NCBI RefSeq assembly: GCF_016756595.1
Contig: NZ_AP023257.1
Location: 1,364,001-1,428,000, forward strand
Reading direction: 5' to 3'
Length of the DNA: 64,000 nucleotides
From: Mesorhizobium sp. L-2-11
GTDB lineage: Bacteria; Pseudomonadota; Alphaproteobacteria; Rhizobiales; Rhizobiaceae
This document shows positions 9,035 through 18,570 of this stretch, in pieces. A program made the position numbers and the translations under genes. A model generated the notes under the pieces. It made no database searches. It was not told where the DNA came from and saw only the letters and a program-made list of their open reading frames with translations. The stretch's first letter is position 1, and the number at the start of each line of letters is the position of its first letter.

Positions 9035-9976
9035 TCAGAATTTAGCCGGATTGGCGTTTGCACCGCAGACCAGCACGGCGATGCGCTCGCCCGCAGCGGG
9101 CGCGTAGCGGCCGGACAGGAGCGCCGCGAAGGCCGCGGCGCCGCCCGGCTCGGAGATGATTCGCACCCGGTCCCAAAGCGCCGCCTGCGCGGCGATGATC
9201 TCGTCGTCGCTGACCAGTATGGAACGCTCGACGAAGGCCTCGGCGATCGGAAACATCACTTCGCCGACGCGCTTCGGCGCCAGCGAATCGGCGGCGATGC
9301 CCTCAGTCGGCGCATCGACAGGCCGGCCGGCTTCGAAGGCGCGATGAAGCGTCGGCGCGCCCTCCGGCTCGACGGCGATGATCCTGATGCGGCCGGCAAA
9401 CCAGGCGGCGATGCCGCCGATCAGGCCGCCGCCGCCGACGGCGACCAGCAGCGTGTCGAGCTCAGGCAGGTCGGCCTCGATCTCGAGGCCGAGCGTGCCT
9501 TGCCCGACCAGCGTTTCCTCCTGGTTGAAAGCATGGATCTGCAGCGCCCCGGACCTTTCGGCAAAGTCTTCGCTGGCTGCCAGTGCCTCGGCATAGCGCG
9601 CGCCGCCGACGACCAGCTCGGCGCCGTAGCCGCGGATGCGTTCCAGCTTGGCCGGCGGGCTCACTTCGGGAACAAAGATCGTCGCCTTGTGGCCGAGCCG
9701 CATGGCGGCATAGGCGACCGCGGCACCATGATTGCCGCCGGATGCGGCGACGACGCCAGCCGCGGGAACCGGCCGTTCGAGAAGATTGGTGAACGCGCCG
9801 CGCGCCTTGAACGAGCCGGAATGCTGCAGACATTCGAGCTTCAGGTCGACGGCAAGAGGCGGACGGCCGAAATCGGCCATGTCGATGCGCAGCACCGGCG
9901 TGTGGCGCACGAATGGCCGAATGCGCGGTTCCATTGCGGCGATGCGCTCGCGGGTGATCATATTGCCGTTCAGCAT
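9035..9976 (-). CDS. threonine/serine dehydratase-like PLP enzyme
   Basis: Fold-type II PLP enzyme of 313 residues. The Schiff-base lysine is in SGSFKARGA (about residue 56), and the phosphate-binding loop is the glycine-rich VGGGGLIGG. SGGNHG is also present. These features fit threonine/serine dehydratase, which deaminates L-Thr to 2-oxobutanoate. The short length, without a C-terminal ACT regulatory domain, points to a catabolic type. Serine racemase or hydroxyaspartate dehydratase cannot be excluded. GGGAG lies just upstream of the ATG at 9976. The gene is divergent from a small ArsR-type regulator only 50 bp away, which probably controls it. Confidence 0.85.
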   Translation of the reverse strand: MLNGNMITRERIAAMEPRIRPFVRHTPVLRIDMADFGRPPLAVDLKLECLQHSGSFKARGAFTNLLERPVPAAGVVAASGGNHGAAVAYAAMRLGHKATIFVPEVSPPAKLERIRGYGAELVVGGARYAEALAASEDFAERSGALQIHAFNQEETLVGQGTLGLEIEADLPELDTLLVAVGGGGLIGGIAAWFAGRIRIIAVEPEGAPTLHRAFEAGRPVDAPTEGIAADSLAPKRVGEVMFPIAEAFVERSILVSDDEIIAAQAALWDRVRIISEPGGAAAFAALLSGRYAPAAGERIAVLVCGANANPAKF

Positions 9977-10010
9977 GGTCTGCTCCCGAGGGTTGACTTC
10001 ACTTAGTAAC

Positions 10011-10026
10011 TTAGCAAAATGGCTAA
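10011..10026. promoter_or_regulatory. candidate operator overlapping the ArsR start
   Basis: TTAGC-AAAATG-GCTAA is a perfect 5+6+5 inverted repeat in the 50-bp divergent intergenic region. It directly abuts the ATG of the ArsR-type gene (10027) and lies 35 bp before the dehydratase start. A half-site TTAG also occurs at 10003. ArsR-family repressors bind short palindromes of this kind, so autoregulation is a reasonable inference. Confidence 0.5.
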
Positions 10027-10329
10027 ATGCAAGAGGTCGATGTTTTTAAGGCGATCGCCAACGCGCGCAGGCTGCAAATCCTCGATTGGCTGAAGGATCC
10101 GCGCGCGCATTTCCCACGCCAAGCGGATGGCGATCTGGTCGAGGATGGCGTCTGCGCGCTGCTGATCGCCGAAAAGCTAGGCATCACCCAGGCGACGCTT
10201 AGCGAGCATATGCGGGTGCTCACCCAAGCGGGCCTTCTGCGCAGCAAACGCATCAAGCAGTGGATATTCTATCGCCGCGACGAGGACAGGATCGCCGAGA
10301 CCAGGGCGCTGATTCAGCACCGGCTGTAG
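10027..10329 (+). CDS. ArsR-family transcriptional regulator
   Basis: A 100-residue winged-helix protein. The recognition region is LLIAEKLGITQATLSEHMRVLTQAGLLRSKRIKQWIFYRRD (about residues 45-87). The usual metal-binding ELCVCDL motif of ArsR/SmtB sensors is absent: the matching segment is VEDGVCALLIAE with one Cys. It is therefore probably not an arsenic or zinc sensor. No Shine-Dalgarno precedes the ATG; the bases before it belong to a palindrome, so the message may be leaderless. Divergent from the dehydratase gene at 9035-9976, its likely target. Confidence 0.82.
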   Translation: MQEVDVFKAIANARRLQILDWLKDPRAHFPRQADGDLVEDGVCALLIAEKLGITQATLSEHMRVLTQAGLLRSKRIKQWIFYRRDEDRIAETRALIQHRL

Positions 10330-10360
10330 CTTCAGCTCCGGCTGTGACGCCGCAGGCGCT

Positions 10361-11629
10361 CTATTCCAGCCAATCAGGCAGCGAATCCAGCCCGATCAGC
10401 TCGTCATAAGTCTGGCGCGGGCGCACGACATGGAAACGGTCGCCGTCGACCAGCACTTCGGGCACCAGCGGCCTGGTGTTGTAAGTGCCGGCCTGCACCG
10501 CGCCATAGGCGCCGGCGGTGGCGACGGAGATCAGGTCGCCGGCCTTCAGCCGCGGCAGGTCGCGGTCGAGGCCGAGATAATCGCCGGTCTCGCAGACCGG
10601 GCCGACCACGTCGACCGTCATGCGCGGCGCCGCGGCCGGCTGCTGCACCACCGGCTTGATGTCATGGAAGGCGTCATAGAGTGTCGGCCGGATCAGATCG
10701 TTCATCGCGGCGTCGACGACCAGGAAGTTCTTGGCGTCGCCCTCCTTCACGAAGATCACTTGCGAGACGAGGACACCGGCATTGCCTGATATCAGCCGGC
10801 CCGGCTCGAACATCACCTTCAGCCCGAGCTTGGCGACGTGCTTCCTGACGATCTGGGCATAAGCGTCGGGCAAGGGAGGCGGGCTGTTGTCGACGCGGTA
10901 GGGGATACCGAGACCGCCGCCGAGATCGATATGCTCGATGGCGTGCCCGTCGGCACGCAGCACTCCGACCAGTTCAATCAGCAGCGCGAAGGCGTCGTCG
11001 AAGGGCTGCAATTCGGTGATCTGGCTGCCGATATGGGTGTCGATACCGGTGACCTTGATGCCAGGCAGTTCAGCCGCGCGGGCATAGACCTGGCGCGCCT
11101 TCTGCCAAGGAATGCCGAACTTGTTCTCGGCCCTGCCGGTGGAGATCTTCTTGTGGGTCTTGGCATCGACATCCGGGTTGATGCGCAGCGAGATCGGCGC
11201 CACCTTGCCCAGCGCCGTGGCGCGGGTCGACAGCAATTCCAATTCCGGCTCGGATTCGACGTTGAAGCAGAGAATGCCGGCCGAGAGCGCAAAATCCATT
11301 TCGCGCGCGGTCTTGCCGACGCCCGAAAACAGGATCTTGTTGGCCGGAATGCCGGCGGCCAGCGCGCGGCGCAATTCGCCTTCCGAGACCACGTCGGCGC
11401 CGGCGCCGAGTTTTGCCAGGATCTTCAGCACCGCCTGGTTGGAATTCGCCTTCATGGCATAGCAGACCAGCGCGTCGAGCCCGGCAAAGGCCTGCGCAAA
11501 CACGCGGAAATGCCTGGTCAGCGTCGCCGTCGAATAACAATAGAACGGTGTGCCGACGCTTGCGGCGATATCTGATATCGCCACGTCCTCGGCATGCAGC
11601 ACGCCGTCGCGGTAGTCGAAATGGTTCAC
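10361..11629 (-). CDS. lysA: diaminopimelate decarboxylase
   Basis: Last enzyme of lysine biosynthesis: it decarboxylates meso-diaminopimelate to L-lysine using PLP, in the cytosol. The 422-residue length is typical. The PLP lysine is in CYAMKANSN (about residue 60), the HIGSQ motif follows, then the GGGLGIPY phosphate loop, and CETGDYLG carries the Cys that completes the active site across the dimer. The start is a GTG at 11629 with GGAAT about 8 bases upstream. It lies in a minus-strand run argH - small lipoprotein - lysA with short gaps (67 and 52 bp), the usual rhizobial arrangement, and is probably co-transcribed. Confidence 0.95.
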   Translation of the reverse strand: MNHFDYRDGVLHAEDVAISDIAASVGTPFYCYSTATLTRHFRVFAQAFAGLDALVCYAMKANSNQAVLKILAKLGAGADVVSEGELRRALAAGIPANKILFSGVGKTAREMDFALSAGILCFNVESEPELELLSTRATALGKVAPISLRINPDVDAKTHKKISTGRAENKFGIPWQKARQVYARAAELPGIKVTGIDTHIGSQITELQPFDDAFALLIELVGVLRADGHAIEHIDLGGGLGIPYRVDNSPPPLPDAYAQIVRKHVAKLGLKVMFEPGRLISGNAGVLVSQVIFVKEGDAKNFLVVDAAMNDLIRPTLYDAFHDIKPVVQQPAAAPRMTVDVVGPVCETGDYLGLDRDLPRLKAGDLISVATAGAYGAVQAGTYNTRPLVPEVLVDGDRFHVVRPRQTYDELIGLDSLPDWLE

Positions 11630-11681
11630 AACAGAGATTCCGGAAGTTGGAGCACGATGAGATCGGCCGATCTCATCGGCT

Positions 11682-11888
11682 CTAGATCAACGGGTCGAGA
11701 ATGAACTTCTTGTCCTTGACCGGTTTTTCCGGCTCGGGCGGCACGGGCTGCTCGGCCTTTTGTGCGTCCTTGCGCGCCTGCACGGCCGCCTCATAGGGCG
11801 TCTCGAGGCCGGCTTTCCTGCCGCAGGCCGTTACGGTTGCCAGCGCCGCCAGCAGCGCGAGCGTCACCAAAATCCTGCTTGCGGTCAT
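11682..11888 (-). CDS. small lipoprotein, LptM-like
   Basis: A 68-residue protein beginning MTASRILVTLALLAALATVTAC. This is a short n-region, a hydrophobic core and a lipobox-like VTAC, after which the mature part starts CGRKAGLETP. The CGxKGxLxxP pattern is the hallmark of LptM (YifL), which assists the LptD outer-membrane LPS translocon. The YifL gene also sits beside lysA in enterobacteria. A longer start at 11948 is possible but would bury the signal peptide; the ATG at 11888 has GGATGGA upstream. The C-terminus is Lys/Pro-rich (PVPPEPEKPVKDKKF). The lipoprotein call is secure; the LptM role is inferred from motif and context. Confidence 0.8.
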   Translation of the reverse strand: MTASRILVTLALLAALATVTACGRKAGLETPYEAAVQARKDAQKAEQPVPPEPEKPVKDKKFILDPLI

Positions 11889-11955
11889 CGATCCATCCGT
11901 CCGAAACTTTTGCCCGCCGCTTTTAGCCGAGTTTTTCTGGCTTTGCACCCCGGCA

Positions 11956-13356
11956 TCACGCCTTGGCGATGTGCTTTTTCCAGTATCGGATCTGCTTCCT
12001 CACTTCGGACGGCGCGGTGCCGCCGAAGCTCGTGCGGCTCTTCACCGAGTTCTGCACGGCAAGCACGGAAAACACGTCCGTCGTGATGCCGGGGTGAATG
12101 GACTGCAAGTCCTCCAGCGGCAGCCTGTCGAGCCCGATCTTCCTCTCTTCGGCCAGCGCCACGGCGCGGCCGGTGACGTGGTGCGCCTCGCGGAATGGCA
12201 GGCCGAGACTACGCACCAGCCAATCGGCGAGATCGGTCGCGGTCGCATAGCCTGATCCGGCGGCCCTCTTCATGGCGGCGGCATTCACCGTCATGTCACG
12301 CACCATGCCGGTCATCGCCGCCAGCATCAGGTCAAGCGTCTCGGCGGTGTCGAACACTGATTCCTTGTCTTCCTGCATGTCCTTGCCGTAGGTCAGCGGA
12401 ATGCCCTTCATGACAGTCAGCAGGCCAACCAGATGGCCGGTGACGCGGCCGGTCTTGCCGCGCACCAGCTCGGCGGCGTCGGGGTTCTTCTTCTGCGGCA
12501 TGATCGAGGAGCCGGTGGAGAATGAGTCCGACAGCCTGACGAAGCCGAATTGCGGCGTCGACCAGATGATGATTTCTTCGGCCAGTCGCGACAGATGTGT
12601 CGCGCAGATCGCCGCCAGCCCTAAAAACTCGAGCGCGAAATCGCGGTCAGAAACGCTGTCGAGGGAATTGCGCATCGGCTCGCGGAAGCCGAGCGCCCTG
12701 GCCGTCTGGTGCCGGTCGATCGGAAAGCTGGTGCCGGCAAGCGCGGCCGCACCGAGCGGGCTTTCGTCCATCCGCTCGATGGCGTCGCGAACACGTGACA
12801 GGTCGCGCGAGAACATCTCGACATAGGCCATGCAGTGATGGCCGAAGGTCACCGGTTGCGCCGCCTGCATGTGGGTGAAGCCCGGCATCACCGTTGCCGC
12901 ATGCTCCTCGGCCCGTTCCAGGAACGCCGTGATCAGGCCCTTCAGCGCCTCGGCGACGCGAAGGCACTCGTCCTTGACCCACAGCCTGAGATCGACCGCC
13001 ACCTGGTCGTTGCGCGAACGGGCGGTATGCAGGCGGCCGGCAGCCGAGCCGATCAGCTCGGCAAGGCGGGCCTCGACATTCATGTGGATGTCTTCCAGTC
13101 TGGTCGAGAACGCGAACGTGCCGGCTTCGATCTCTGCCAGGATCGTGTTCAGCCCGTGAGCGATTTTTTCTTGATCGGCCGCCGAAATAATGCCGGTTTG
13201 CGCCAGCATCTCGCTGTGGGCGATCGAGCCTCTGATATCCTGCGCATAGAGTTTGCGGTCGAACGAGATCGACGCGTTGATCGCTTCCATGATCGCGGCC
13301 GGACCCGAGGCAAAACGTCCGCCCCACATCTGGTTGCTGGCCTTCTTGTCGTTCAT
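11956..13356 (-). CDS. argH: argininosuccinate lyase
   Basis: Splits argininosuccinate into arginine and fumarate, the last step of arginine synthesis. 466 residues, normal length. The fumarase/aspartase signature [12 protein letters not shown] (about residue 281) carries the catalytic Ser. [10 protein letters not shown] and the active-site His region [15 protein letters not shown] are intact. It starts with the ATG at 13356, only 33 bp from the divergent tlpA gene, so both promoters must overlap. The lipoprotein gene and lysA follow downstream on the same strand. Confidence 0.95.
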   Translation of the reverse strand: MNDKKASNQMWGGRFASGPAAIMEAINASISFDRKLYAQDIRGSIAHSEMLAQTGIISAADQEKIAHGLNTILAEIEAGTFAFSTRLEDIHMNVEARLAELIGSAAGRLHTARSRNDQVAVDLRLWVKDECLRVAEALKGLITAFLERAEEHAATVMPGFTHMQAAQPVTFGHHCMAYVEMFSRDLSRVRDAIERMDESPLGAAALAGTSFPIDRHQTARALGFREPMRNSLDSVSDRDFALEFLGLAAICATHLSRLAEEIIIWSTPQFGFVRLSDSFSTGSSIMPQKKNPDAAELVRGKTGRVTGHLVGLLTVMKGIPLTYGKDMQEDKESVFDTAETLDLMLAAMTGMVRDMTVNAAAMKRAAGSGYATATDLADWLVRSLGLPFREAHHVTGRAVALAEERKIGLDRLPLEDLQSIHPGITTDVFSVLAVQNSVKSRTSFGGTAPSEVRKQIRYWKKHIAKA

Positions 13357-13389
13357 CGCTATAACCCGTGCTCCGGAGCAGTTTAAGAA

Positions 13390-14076
13390 ATGTCAGACGG
13401 CAATCGATTTTTCCCGGCCCCGCGCCTCATCCTTGCCGCTTTGGTGGCAGGCGTGCTGGCCGGCGCGGTCGCGGTATATGTCAGCGAAAGCGGTTCTGGC
13501 AACAACGCCCCCGCTCAAGTCGCGGTTGGCGACAGCAAGGACGATGTCGCCTGCGCCGCCAAGGCCGACCGCGCCAGGACGGTGGCGGCGGCTGCCACCG
13601 GCCAGGTTGCAGCACTTTTGCCGGCCGATCCGCCGCAATCGCTGAAGGGCCTTGCCTTCAACAGCCCCGACGGCAAGCCGATGACGCTCGCCGACCATGC
13701 CGGCAAGACGGTGCTGCTCAATCTGTGGGCGACATGGTGCGCGCCCTGCCGCGCCGAAATGCCGGCGTTCGACGCGCTGCAGAAAGAAATGGGCAGCGAC
13801 GCCTTCGAGGTCGTCGCGGTCAACGTTGATGCCGGCGACGACAGTAAGCCGAAGAAGTTCCTCGAGGAAACCGGCGTCGAGGCGCTCGGCTACTACCGCG
13901 ATTCGACGATGGCGCTGTTCAACGATCTCAAGACGCGCGGTCTGGCGCTCGGCCTGCCGGTCACCATGCTGATCGACGCGGAAGGCTGCCTGATCGCCCA
14001 CATGAACGGCCCGGCCGAATGGTCGAGCCCGGACGCCAAGCGGCTGGTCGAGACGGCGCTCGGCAAGTCGGACTAA
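13390..14076 (+). CDS. tlpA: thiol:disulfide interchange protein TlpA
   Basis: Membrane-anchored periplasmic thioredoxin of 228 residues. One N-terminal helix (about residues 12-30) anchors it, followed by a low-complexity linker and the thioredoxin fold. The redox motif is WATWCAPC (about residue 117) and the cis-proline loop is LGLPVTML. TlpA in rhizobia supplies reducing power for maturation of cytochrome oxidase copper sites and is needed for symbiosis. The extra Cys in DDVACAAK and in AEGCLIAH matches known TlpA features. Divergent from argH with 33 bp between the starts, the usual rhizobial arrangement. Confidence 0.9.
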   Translation: MSDGNRFFPAPRLILAALVAGVLAGAVAVYVSESGSGNNAPAQVAVGDSKDDVACAAKADRARTVAAAATGQVAALLPADPPQSLKGLAFNSPDGKPMTLADHAGKTVLLNLWATWCAPCRAEMPAFDALQKEMGSDAFEVVAVNVDAGDDSKPKKFLEETGVEALGYYRDSTMALFNDLKTRGLALGLPVTMLIDAEGCLIAHMNGPAEWSSPDAKRLVETALGKSD

Positions 14077-14314
14077 TGCATGTCGCGCAAGAGTGCGCTC
14101 TTTAGGCGCCGGCTATTACCGGTCGTCGTCGTTGTTCGATTGGTAAGCCGGCTTTTCAATTGCTTTCCATCGGCTCTCATTTCGAAGCATGCGCCACGTT
14201 AAGTGGAAATCAAGTTCATCGATCCGCAACAAAACCGTTGTCCAATTGTCACGAGCGGCACATATTGCCTTTGCGAGAGTGCCCTTTCGCCAATGACAAA
14301 ACGGGAGATGAAAC

Positions 14315-15622
14315 ATGAAGTTCTTCGGCTTCGCGGCCGGTGTTGCCGCCACCTTGACCCTGCTTTCCACCACCTCCGCCTTCGCCGCCACGCAGATCAG
14401 CTGGTGGCACGCCATGACCGGCGCCAACGCCGAGGTCGTCGACAAGATCTCCAAGGATTTCAACGCCAGCCAGAGCGACTATGAACTGGTTCCGGTGTTC
14501 AAGGGCACCTATCCGGAGACGCTGAACGCCGGCATCGCCGCCTTCCGCGCCGGCCAGGCGCCCGACATCCTCCAGGTGTTCGACGTCGGCACCGGCGTGA
14601 TGATGGCGGCCGAGGGTGCGATCAAGCCGGTGGCCGAGGTGATGACCGGTGCCGGGATGACCTTCGACAAGAGCCAGTATCTGCCCGGCATCGTCGGCTA
14701 TTATTCGAAGCCGGACGGCACCATGCTGTCCTTCCCCTACAACTCCTCCTCGCCGATCCTCTACTACAACAAGGACATCTTCCAGAAGGCCGGCCTCGAC
14801 GTGAACCCGCCCAAGACCTGGAACGAGGTGTGGGAAGCCGCCAAGAAGATCAAGACGAGCGGCGCCGCCCCTTGTGGCTATACCTCGACCTGGCTGACCT
14901 GGATCCATCTGGAGAATTTTGCGGCATGGAATGACGTGTCGTGGGCCACCCAGCAGAACGGCCTGGCCGGCGGTGATGTCGAACTCAAGATCAACGCGCC
15001 GATTTTCGTCAACCACTTCCAGGCGCTCGCGGATCTCGCCAAGGACGGCACCTTCAAATATGGCGGGCGCACCTCCGAAGCCAAGCAGATATTCCTTGCC
15101 GGCGAATGCGGCATCTTCACGGAATCGTCGGGCGGTCTCGGCGACATCGTCAAGTCCGGCATGAACTATGGCATCGGCCAGCTTCCCTACGATACCGACG
15201 CCAAGGGCGCGCCGCAGAACACCACGCCGGGCGGCGCCAGCCTGTGGGTGTTCGGCAACAAGTCCGACGAGCAATACAAGGGCGTCGCGGCCTTCTTCGC
15301 CTACCTGTCCAAGACCGATGTGCAGGAATATCTGCACCAGAAGTCGGGATACTTGCCGGTGACGCTCGCCGCCTACGAGGCGACCAAGAAATCGGGCTTC
15401 TATGAAAAGAACCCCGGCCGCGAGACACCCATCCTGCAGATGACGGGCAAGGCGCCGACCGACAACTCGAAGGGCGTGCGCCTGCCGAATCTGCCGCAGG
15501 TGCGCGATATCCAGAACGAGGAGTTGGAGAAGATGCTGGCCGGCCAGCAAACCGCTCAGCAGGCGCTTGACAATGCGGTCACGCGCGGCAACGCCGCGAT
15601 CGAGGAAGCGCTGGAGAACTGA
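14315..15622 (+). CDS. ugpB: glycerol-3-phosphate-type ABC transporter binding protein
   Basis: Periplasmic binding protein of 435 residues. It has a clear signal peptide (MKFFGFAAGVAATLTLLSTTSAFA, cleavage near residue 24) and then ATQISWWHAM, which matches the start of mature UgpB proteins. It should bind sn-glycerol-3-phosphate or glycerophosphodiesters and deliver them to UgpAE. Family 1 extracellular solute-binding architecture is complete. GGGAG precedes the ATG. A perfect 12-bp stem-loop lies between this gene and ugpA, which would allow more binding protein than permease to be made. Substrate specificity is inferred from resemblance, not proven. Confidence 0.88.
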   Translation: MKFFGFAAGVAATLTLLSTTSAFAATQISWWHAMTGANAEVVDKISKDFNASQSDYELVPVFKGTYPETLNAGIAAFRAGQAPDILQVFDVGTGVMMAAEGAIKPVAEVMTGAGMTFDKSQYLPGIVGYYSKPDGTMLSFPYNSSSPILYYNKDIFQKAGLDVNPPKTWNEVWEAAKKIKTSGAAPCGYTSTWLTWIHLENFAAWNDVSWATQQNGLAGGDVELKINAPIFVNHFQALADLAKDGTFKYGGRTSEAKQIFLAGECGIFTESSGGLGDIVKSGMNYGIGQLPYDTDAKGAPQNTTPGGASLWVFGNKSDEQYKGVAAFFAYLSKTDVQEYLHQKSGYLPVTLAAYEATKKSGFYEKNPGRETPILQMTGKAPTDNSKGVRLPNLPQVRDIQNEELEKMLAGQQTAQQALDNAVTRGNAAIEEALEN

Positions 15623-15654
15623 CGAGATTATCTCGGTTAGTGTCGGTTTGAATA

Positions 15655-15680
15655 TCGCCCACGCGAGTTCGCGTGGGCGA
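15655..15680 (+). terminator. perfect stem-loop between ugpB and ugpA
   Basis: TCGCCCACGCGA-GT-TCGCGTGGGCGA: a perfect 12-bp inverted repeat 32 bp after the ugpB stop, with no U-run after it. Such hairpins behind a binding-protein gene usually protect its 3' end from exonucleases or partly stop transcription, raising binding-protein level over permease. Confidence 0.7.
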
Positions 15681-15705
15681 CCCCTGAATAGCGAGGGAAA
15701 TCAGT

Positions 15706-16590
15706 CTGTCTCCACGCATCGTCTTTCCCAACAAGATCCTGCCCTTCCTGCTGGTGGCGCCACAACTCGCCATAACACTGGTTTTCTTCTACTGGCCGGC
15801 CGGTCAGGCGCTTTACCAGTCGATGCTCAGGCAAGACCCGTTCGGGCTGAGGACCAAGTTCGTCTGGTTCGCCAATTTCCGCAAGGTGCTGGCCGATCCG
15901 GCCTACCTCAACTCGATCAAGGTCACGGTGGTGTTTTCGCTTGCGACGGCGATCGTCGCCATGGGTGTGGCCCTCCTGCTTGCGGTCATGGCCGAGAAGG
16001 CAGTGCGCGGCAAAGGCCTCTACCGCACACTGTTGATATGGCCTTATGCCGTGGCGCCGGCGATTGCCGGCATGCTGTGGCTTTTTCTGTTCAATCCTTC
16101 GATCGGCTCGTTGGCCTATTTGCTGAGAAGCCTGGGCATTGCATGGGACCCGCTGCTCAACGGCACCCACGCCATGATCCTGCTGGTGTCGGCGGCTGCC
16201 TGGAAGCAGATCAGCTACAATTTCCTGTTCTTCGTCGCCGGCCTGCAGGCGGTGCCGAAAACGCTGATCGAGGCGGCGGCCATGGATGGCGCCGGCGAGA
16301 CCAAGCGCTTCTGGACCATCGTCTTCCCGCTGCTCGCGCCGACGACCTTTTTCCTGCTGGTCGTCAACACCGTCTATGCCCTGTTCGACACTTTCGGCAT
16401 CGTTCATGCCGTCACCGGCGGCGGGCCGGGCAAGACGACCGAGACGCTGGTCTACAAGGTCTACAATGACGGCTTCGTCAATCTGATCCTCGGCGACTCG
16501 GCGGCGCAATCGGTCATCCTGATGGCCATCGTCATTGCGCTCACAGCTATCCAGTTCCGCTACGTGGAACGCAAAGTCCATTACGGTTGA
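15706..16590 (+). CDS. ugpA: glycerol-3-phosphate-type ABC permease (probable CTG start)
   Basis: Inner-membrane permease subunit, 294 residues, with six predicted helices and the EAA loop [22 protein letters not shown] that docks on the ATPase. No ATG, GTG or TTG in frame gives the full N-terminus. The reading frame opens after a TGA at 15685-15687, and the first canonical codon is a GTG at 15754, inside the first helix. The family-like sequence [16 protein letters not shown] lies upstream of that. A CTG at 15706 has GAGGG eight bases upstream and would give an N-terminus of the expected length. I therefore call a CTG start; a sequence error is the main alternative. It is followed by ugpE after 8 bp. 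Confidence 0.8.
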   Translation: MSPRIVFPNKILPFLLVAPQLAITLVFFYWPAGQALYQSMLRQDPFGLRTKFVWFANFRKVLADPAYLNSIKVTVVFSLATAIVAMGVALLLAVMAEKAVRGKGLYRTLLIWPYAVAPAIAGMLWLFLFNPSIGSLAYLLRSLGIAWDPLLNGTHAMILLVSAAAWKQISYNFLFFVAGLQAVPKTLIEAAAMDGAGETKRFWTIVFPLLAPTTFFLLVVNTVYALFDTFGIVHAVTGGGPGKTTETLVYKVYNDGFVNLILGDSAAQSVILMAIVIALTAIQFRYVERKVHYG

Positions 16591-16598
16591 GGGCAGCG

Positions 16599-17447
16599 AT
16601 GATCGGCCAATCCCCGCTCCGCACCTTCATCGCCCATGCCGTGCTCATCCTCGGCATATTGATCGTGGCTTTTCCGATCTACTACACCTTCGTTGCCTCG
16701 ACACACACGCTGCAAACGATCCTCAGGCCGCCACTCCCGCTCTTGCCCGGCGGCCAGCTATGGAACAATTACAGCGAGGCGCTGTTCGGCGGCATTGGCC
16801 GCATCGGCGGCGTCAGCGTCGGCCAACTGCTCCTCAACACCACGATCATGGCGCTCGGCGTTGCGGTGGGAAAGATCTTCATCTCGATCCTGTCGGCCTA
16901 TGCGATCGTGTTCTTCCGCTTTCCGCTGCGCATGACCTTCTTCTGGCTGATCTTCATCACCTTGATGCTTCCCGTGGAGGTGCGCATCCTGCCGACCTAC
17001 AAGGTGATGGTCGATCTCGGCATGATCGACACCTATGCCGGCCTGATCATCCCGTTGATCGCCTCGGCCACCGCGACGCTGCTGTTCCGCCAGTTCTTCA
17101 TGACCATACCGGGCGAATTGATCGAGGCGGCGCGCGTCGACGGCGCCGGGCCATGGCGCTTCTTCTTCGATATCCTGTTGCCATTGTCGCGCACCAACAT
17201 CGCGGCGCTGTTCGTGATCCTCTTCATCTATGGCTGGACGCAGTATCTGTGGCCGCTGCTGGTCACCAACAGCAACGACATGAACACCATCGTCATCGCG
17301 TTGAGAAAGATGGTTTCCTTTGCCGATGCCGATACCGAATGGCACCTGGTCATGGTCACGGCGATGCTGGCCATCGTGCCGCCGATCCTGGTGGTGGTGC
17401 TGATGCAGCGCTGGTTCGTGCGCGGCCTGGTCGAATCCGAAAAGTGA
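16599..17447 (+). CDS. ugpE: glycerol-3-phosphate-type ABC permease, second subunit
   Basis: Second inner-membrane permease of the importer, 282 residues with six helices. The EAA loop is [22 protein letters not shown]. It pairs with UgpA to form the channel. The ATG at 16599 is 8 bp after the ugpA stop, with GAGGG inside that gap. A TTG at 16587 is in frame but overlaps the ugpA stop and has no ribosome site. ugpC starts 7 bp after this gene, so the whole ugpBAEC set is one operon. Confidence 0.9.
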   Translation: MIGQSPLRTFIAHAVLILGILIVAFPIYYTFVASTHTLQTILRPPLPLLPGGQLWNNYSEALFGGIGRIGGVSVGQLLLNTTIMALGVAVGKIFISILSAYAIVFFRFPLRMTFFWLIFITLMLPVEVRILPTYKVMVDLGMIDTYAGLIIPLIASATATLLFRQFFMTIPGELIEAARVDGAGPWRFFFDILLPLSRTNIAALFVILFIYGWTQYLWPLLVTNSNDMNTIVIALRKMVSFADADTEWHLVMVTAMLAIVPPILVVVLMQRWFVRGLVESEK

Positions 17448-17454
17448 GAAGCCG

Positions 17455-18522
17455 ATGGCGACCGTCGATCTGAAGGACGTGAAGAAGGTCTATCCCAGCG
17501 GCGTCGAAGCCGTGAAGGGGGTCTCCATCGCCATTCCCGACAAGGAGCTTTGCGTGCTGGTCGGCCCCTCCGGCTGCGGCAAGTCCACGCTGCTTAGGAT
17601 GATCGCCGGTTTGGAGACCATTTCCGCCGGCACAGTCGCCATCGACGGCAAGGTGGTCAACGCCATCGGCCCGACCGAGCGCGACATCGCCATGGTGTTC
17701 CAGAACTACGCGCTTTACCCGCATATGAAAGTCTATGACAACATGGCCTATGGCCTGCGCAATCGCGGCACGCCGAAGGACGAGATCGACAGCAGGGTGC
17801 GCTCGACCGCCAAGGTGCTGGAGCTTTCGGCGCTGCTCGACCGGCGGCCGCGCGAGCTTTCCGGCGGCCAGCGCCAGCGAGTCGCCATGGGCCGCGCCAT
17901 CGTGCGCAATCCGAAAGTCTTCCTGTTCGACGAGCCGCTCAGCAACCTCGATGCCAAATTGCGCGGCCAGATGCGGGTCGAGATCAAGAATTTGCAGCGC
18001 ACGCTCGGCGTCACCTCGGTCTATGTCACCCACGACCAGCTCGAGGCGATGACGCTGGCCGACATCCTTGTTGTCATGAACGCCGGCCTGGTCGAGCAAA
18101 CCGGCGCGCCGCTCGACATCTACGAAAAGCCGGCGTCGATCTTCGTCGCTTCCTTCATCGGCGCGCCGCCGATGAATCTCCTGGCGCTGACCGGAAGTTC
18201 CTCAGGACCGATGCTGGCTGACGGCACGGTGATCGGCTTTGCGGCTCGCGAAACACAGGCCGTGACGCTGGGGTTTCGCCCTGAAGATGCCGACGTCACC
18301 TTCGATGCGGAGGCGCTGCCCGGTGCGCTCGTCCTGCCGGCGGCAGTCGAAGCGGTCGAGCCGGTCGGTGCCGAAAGCCTTCTTCACTGCGCCGCAGCTG
18401 GCAGCCGTATCATCGTGCGCGTCTCAGGTCGCGCCACCGCCAGGCCCGGCGACCAGTTGCGAGTCGTGGCCAAGGCAGAAAAGCTGCACTGGTTCGATCA
18501 GGCCGGCAAGCGGGTCGATTGA
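17455..18522 (+). CDS. ugpC: glycerol-3-phosphate-type ABC ATPase
   Basis: ATP-binding subunit, 355 residues. Walker A is GPSGCGKST (about residue 36), the signature is [10 protein letters not shown], Walker B is [12 protein letters not shown] and the switch is THDQ. After residue 240 there is a TOBE/MalK-like regulatory domain, typical of sugar importers of the CUT1 class. The first two Trp-free turns and the gene order identify it as UgpC rather than MalK. It ends the operon and is convergent with the iron-transporter ATPase, 48 bp away. Confidence 0.9.
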   Translation: MATVDLKDVKKVYPSGVEAVKGVSIAIPDKELCVLVGPSGCGKSTLLRMIAGLETISAGTVAIDGKVVNAIGPTERDIAMVFQNYALYPHMKVYDNMAYGLRNRGTPKDEIDSRVRSTAKVLELSALLDRRPRELSGGQRQRVAMGRAIVRNPKVFLFDEPLSNLDAKLRGQMRVEIKNLQRTLGVTSVYVTHDQLEAMTLADILVVMNAGLVEQTGAPLDIYEKPASIFVASFIGAPPMNLLALTGSSSGPMLADGTVIGFAARETQAVTLGFRPEDADVTFDAEALPGALVLPAAVEAVEPVGAESLLHCAAAGSRIIVRVSGRATARPGDQLRVVAKAEKLHWFDQAGKRVD

Positions 18523-18570
18523 AGCCGGCCTGTCGGCCTGACTGGCGAACTGCGCCAGACGCAAGACCGT

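Noticed and set aside
14249..15550. A 433-codon frame on the minus strand
   Set aside because: Antisense to ugpB, which has a full signal peptide and family features.
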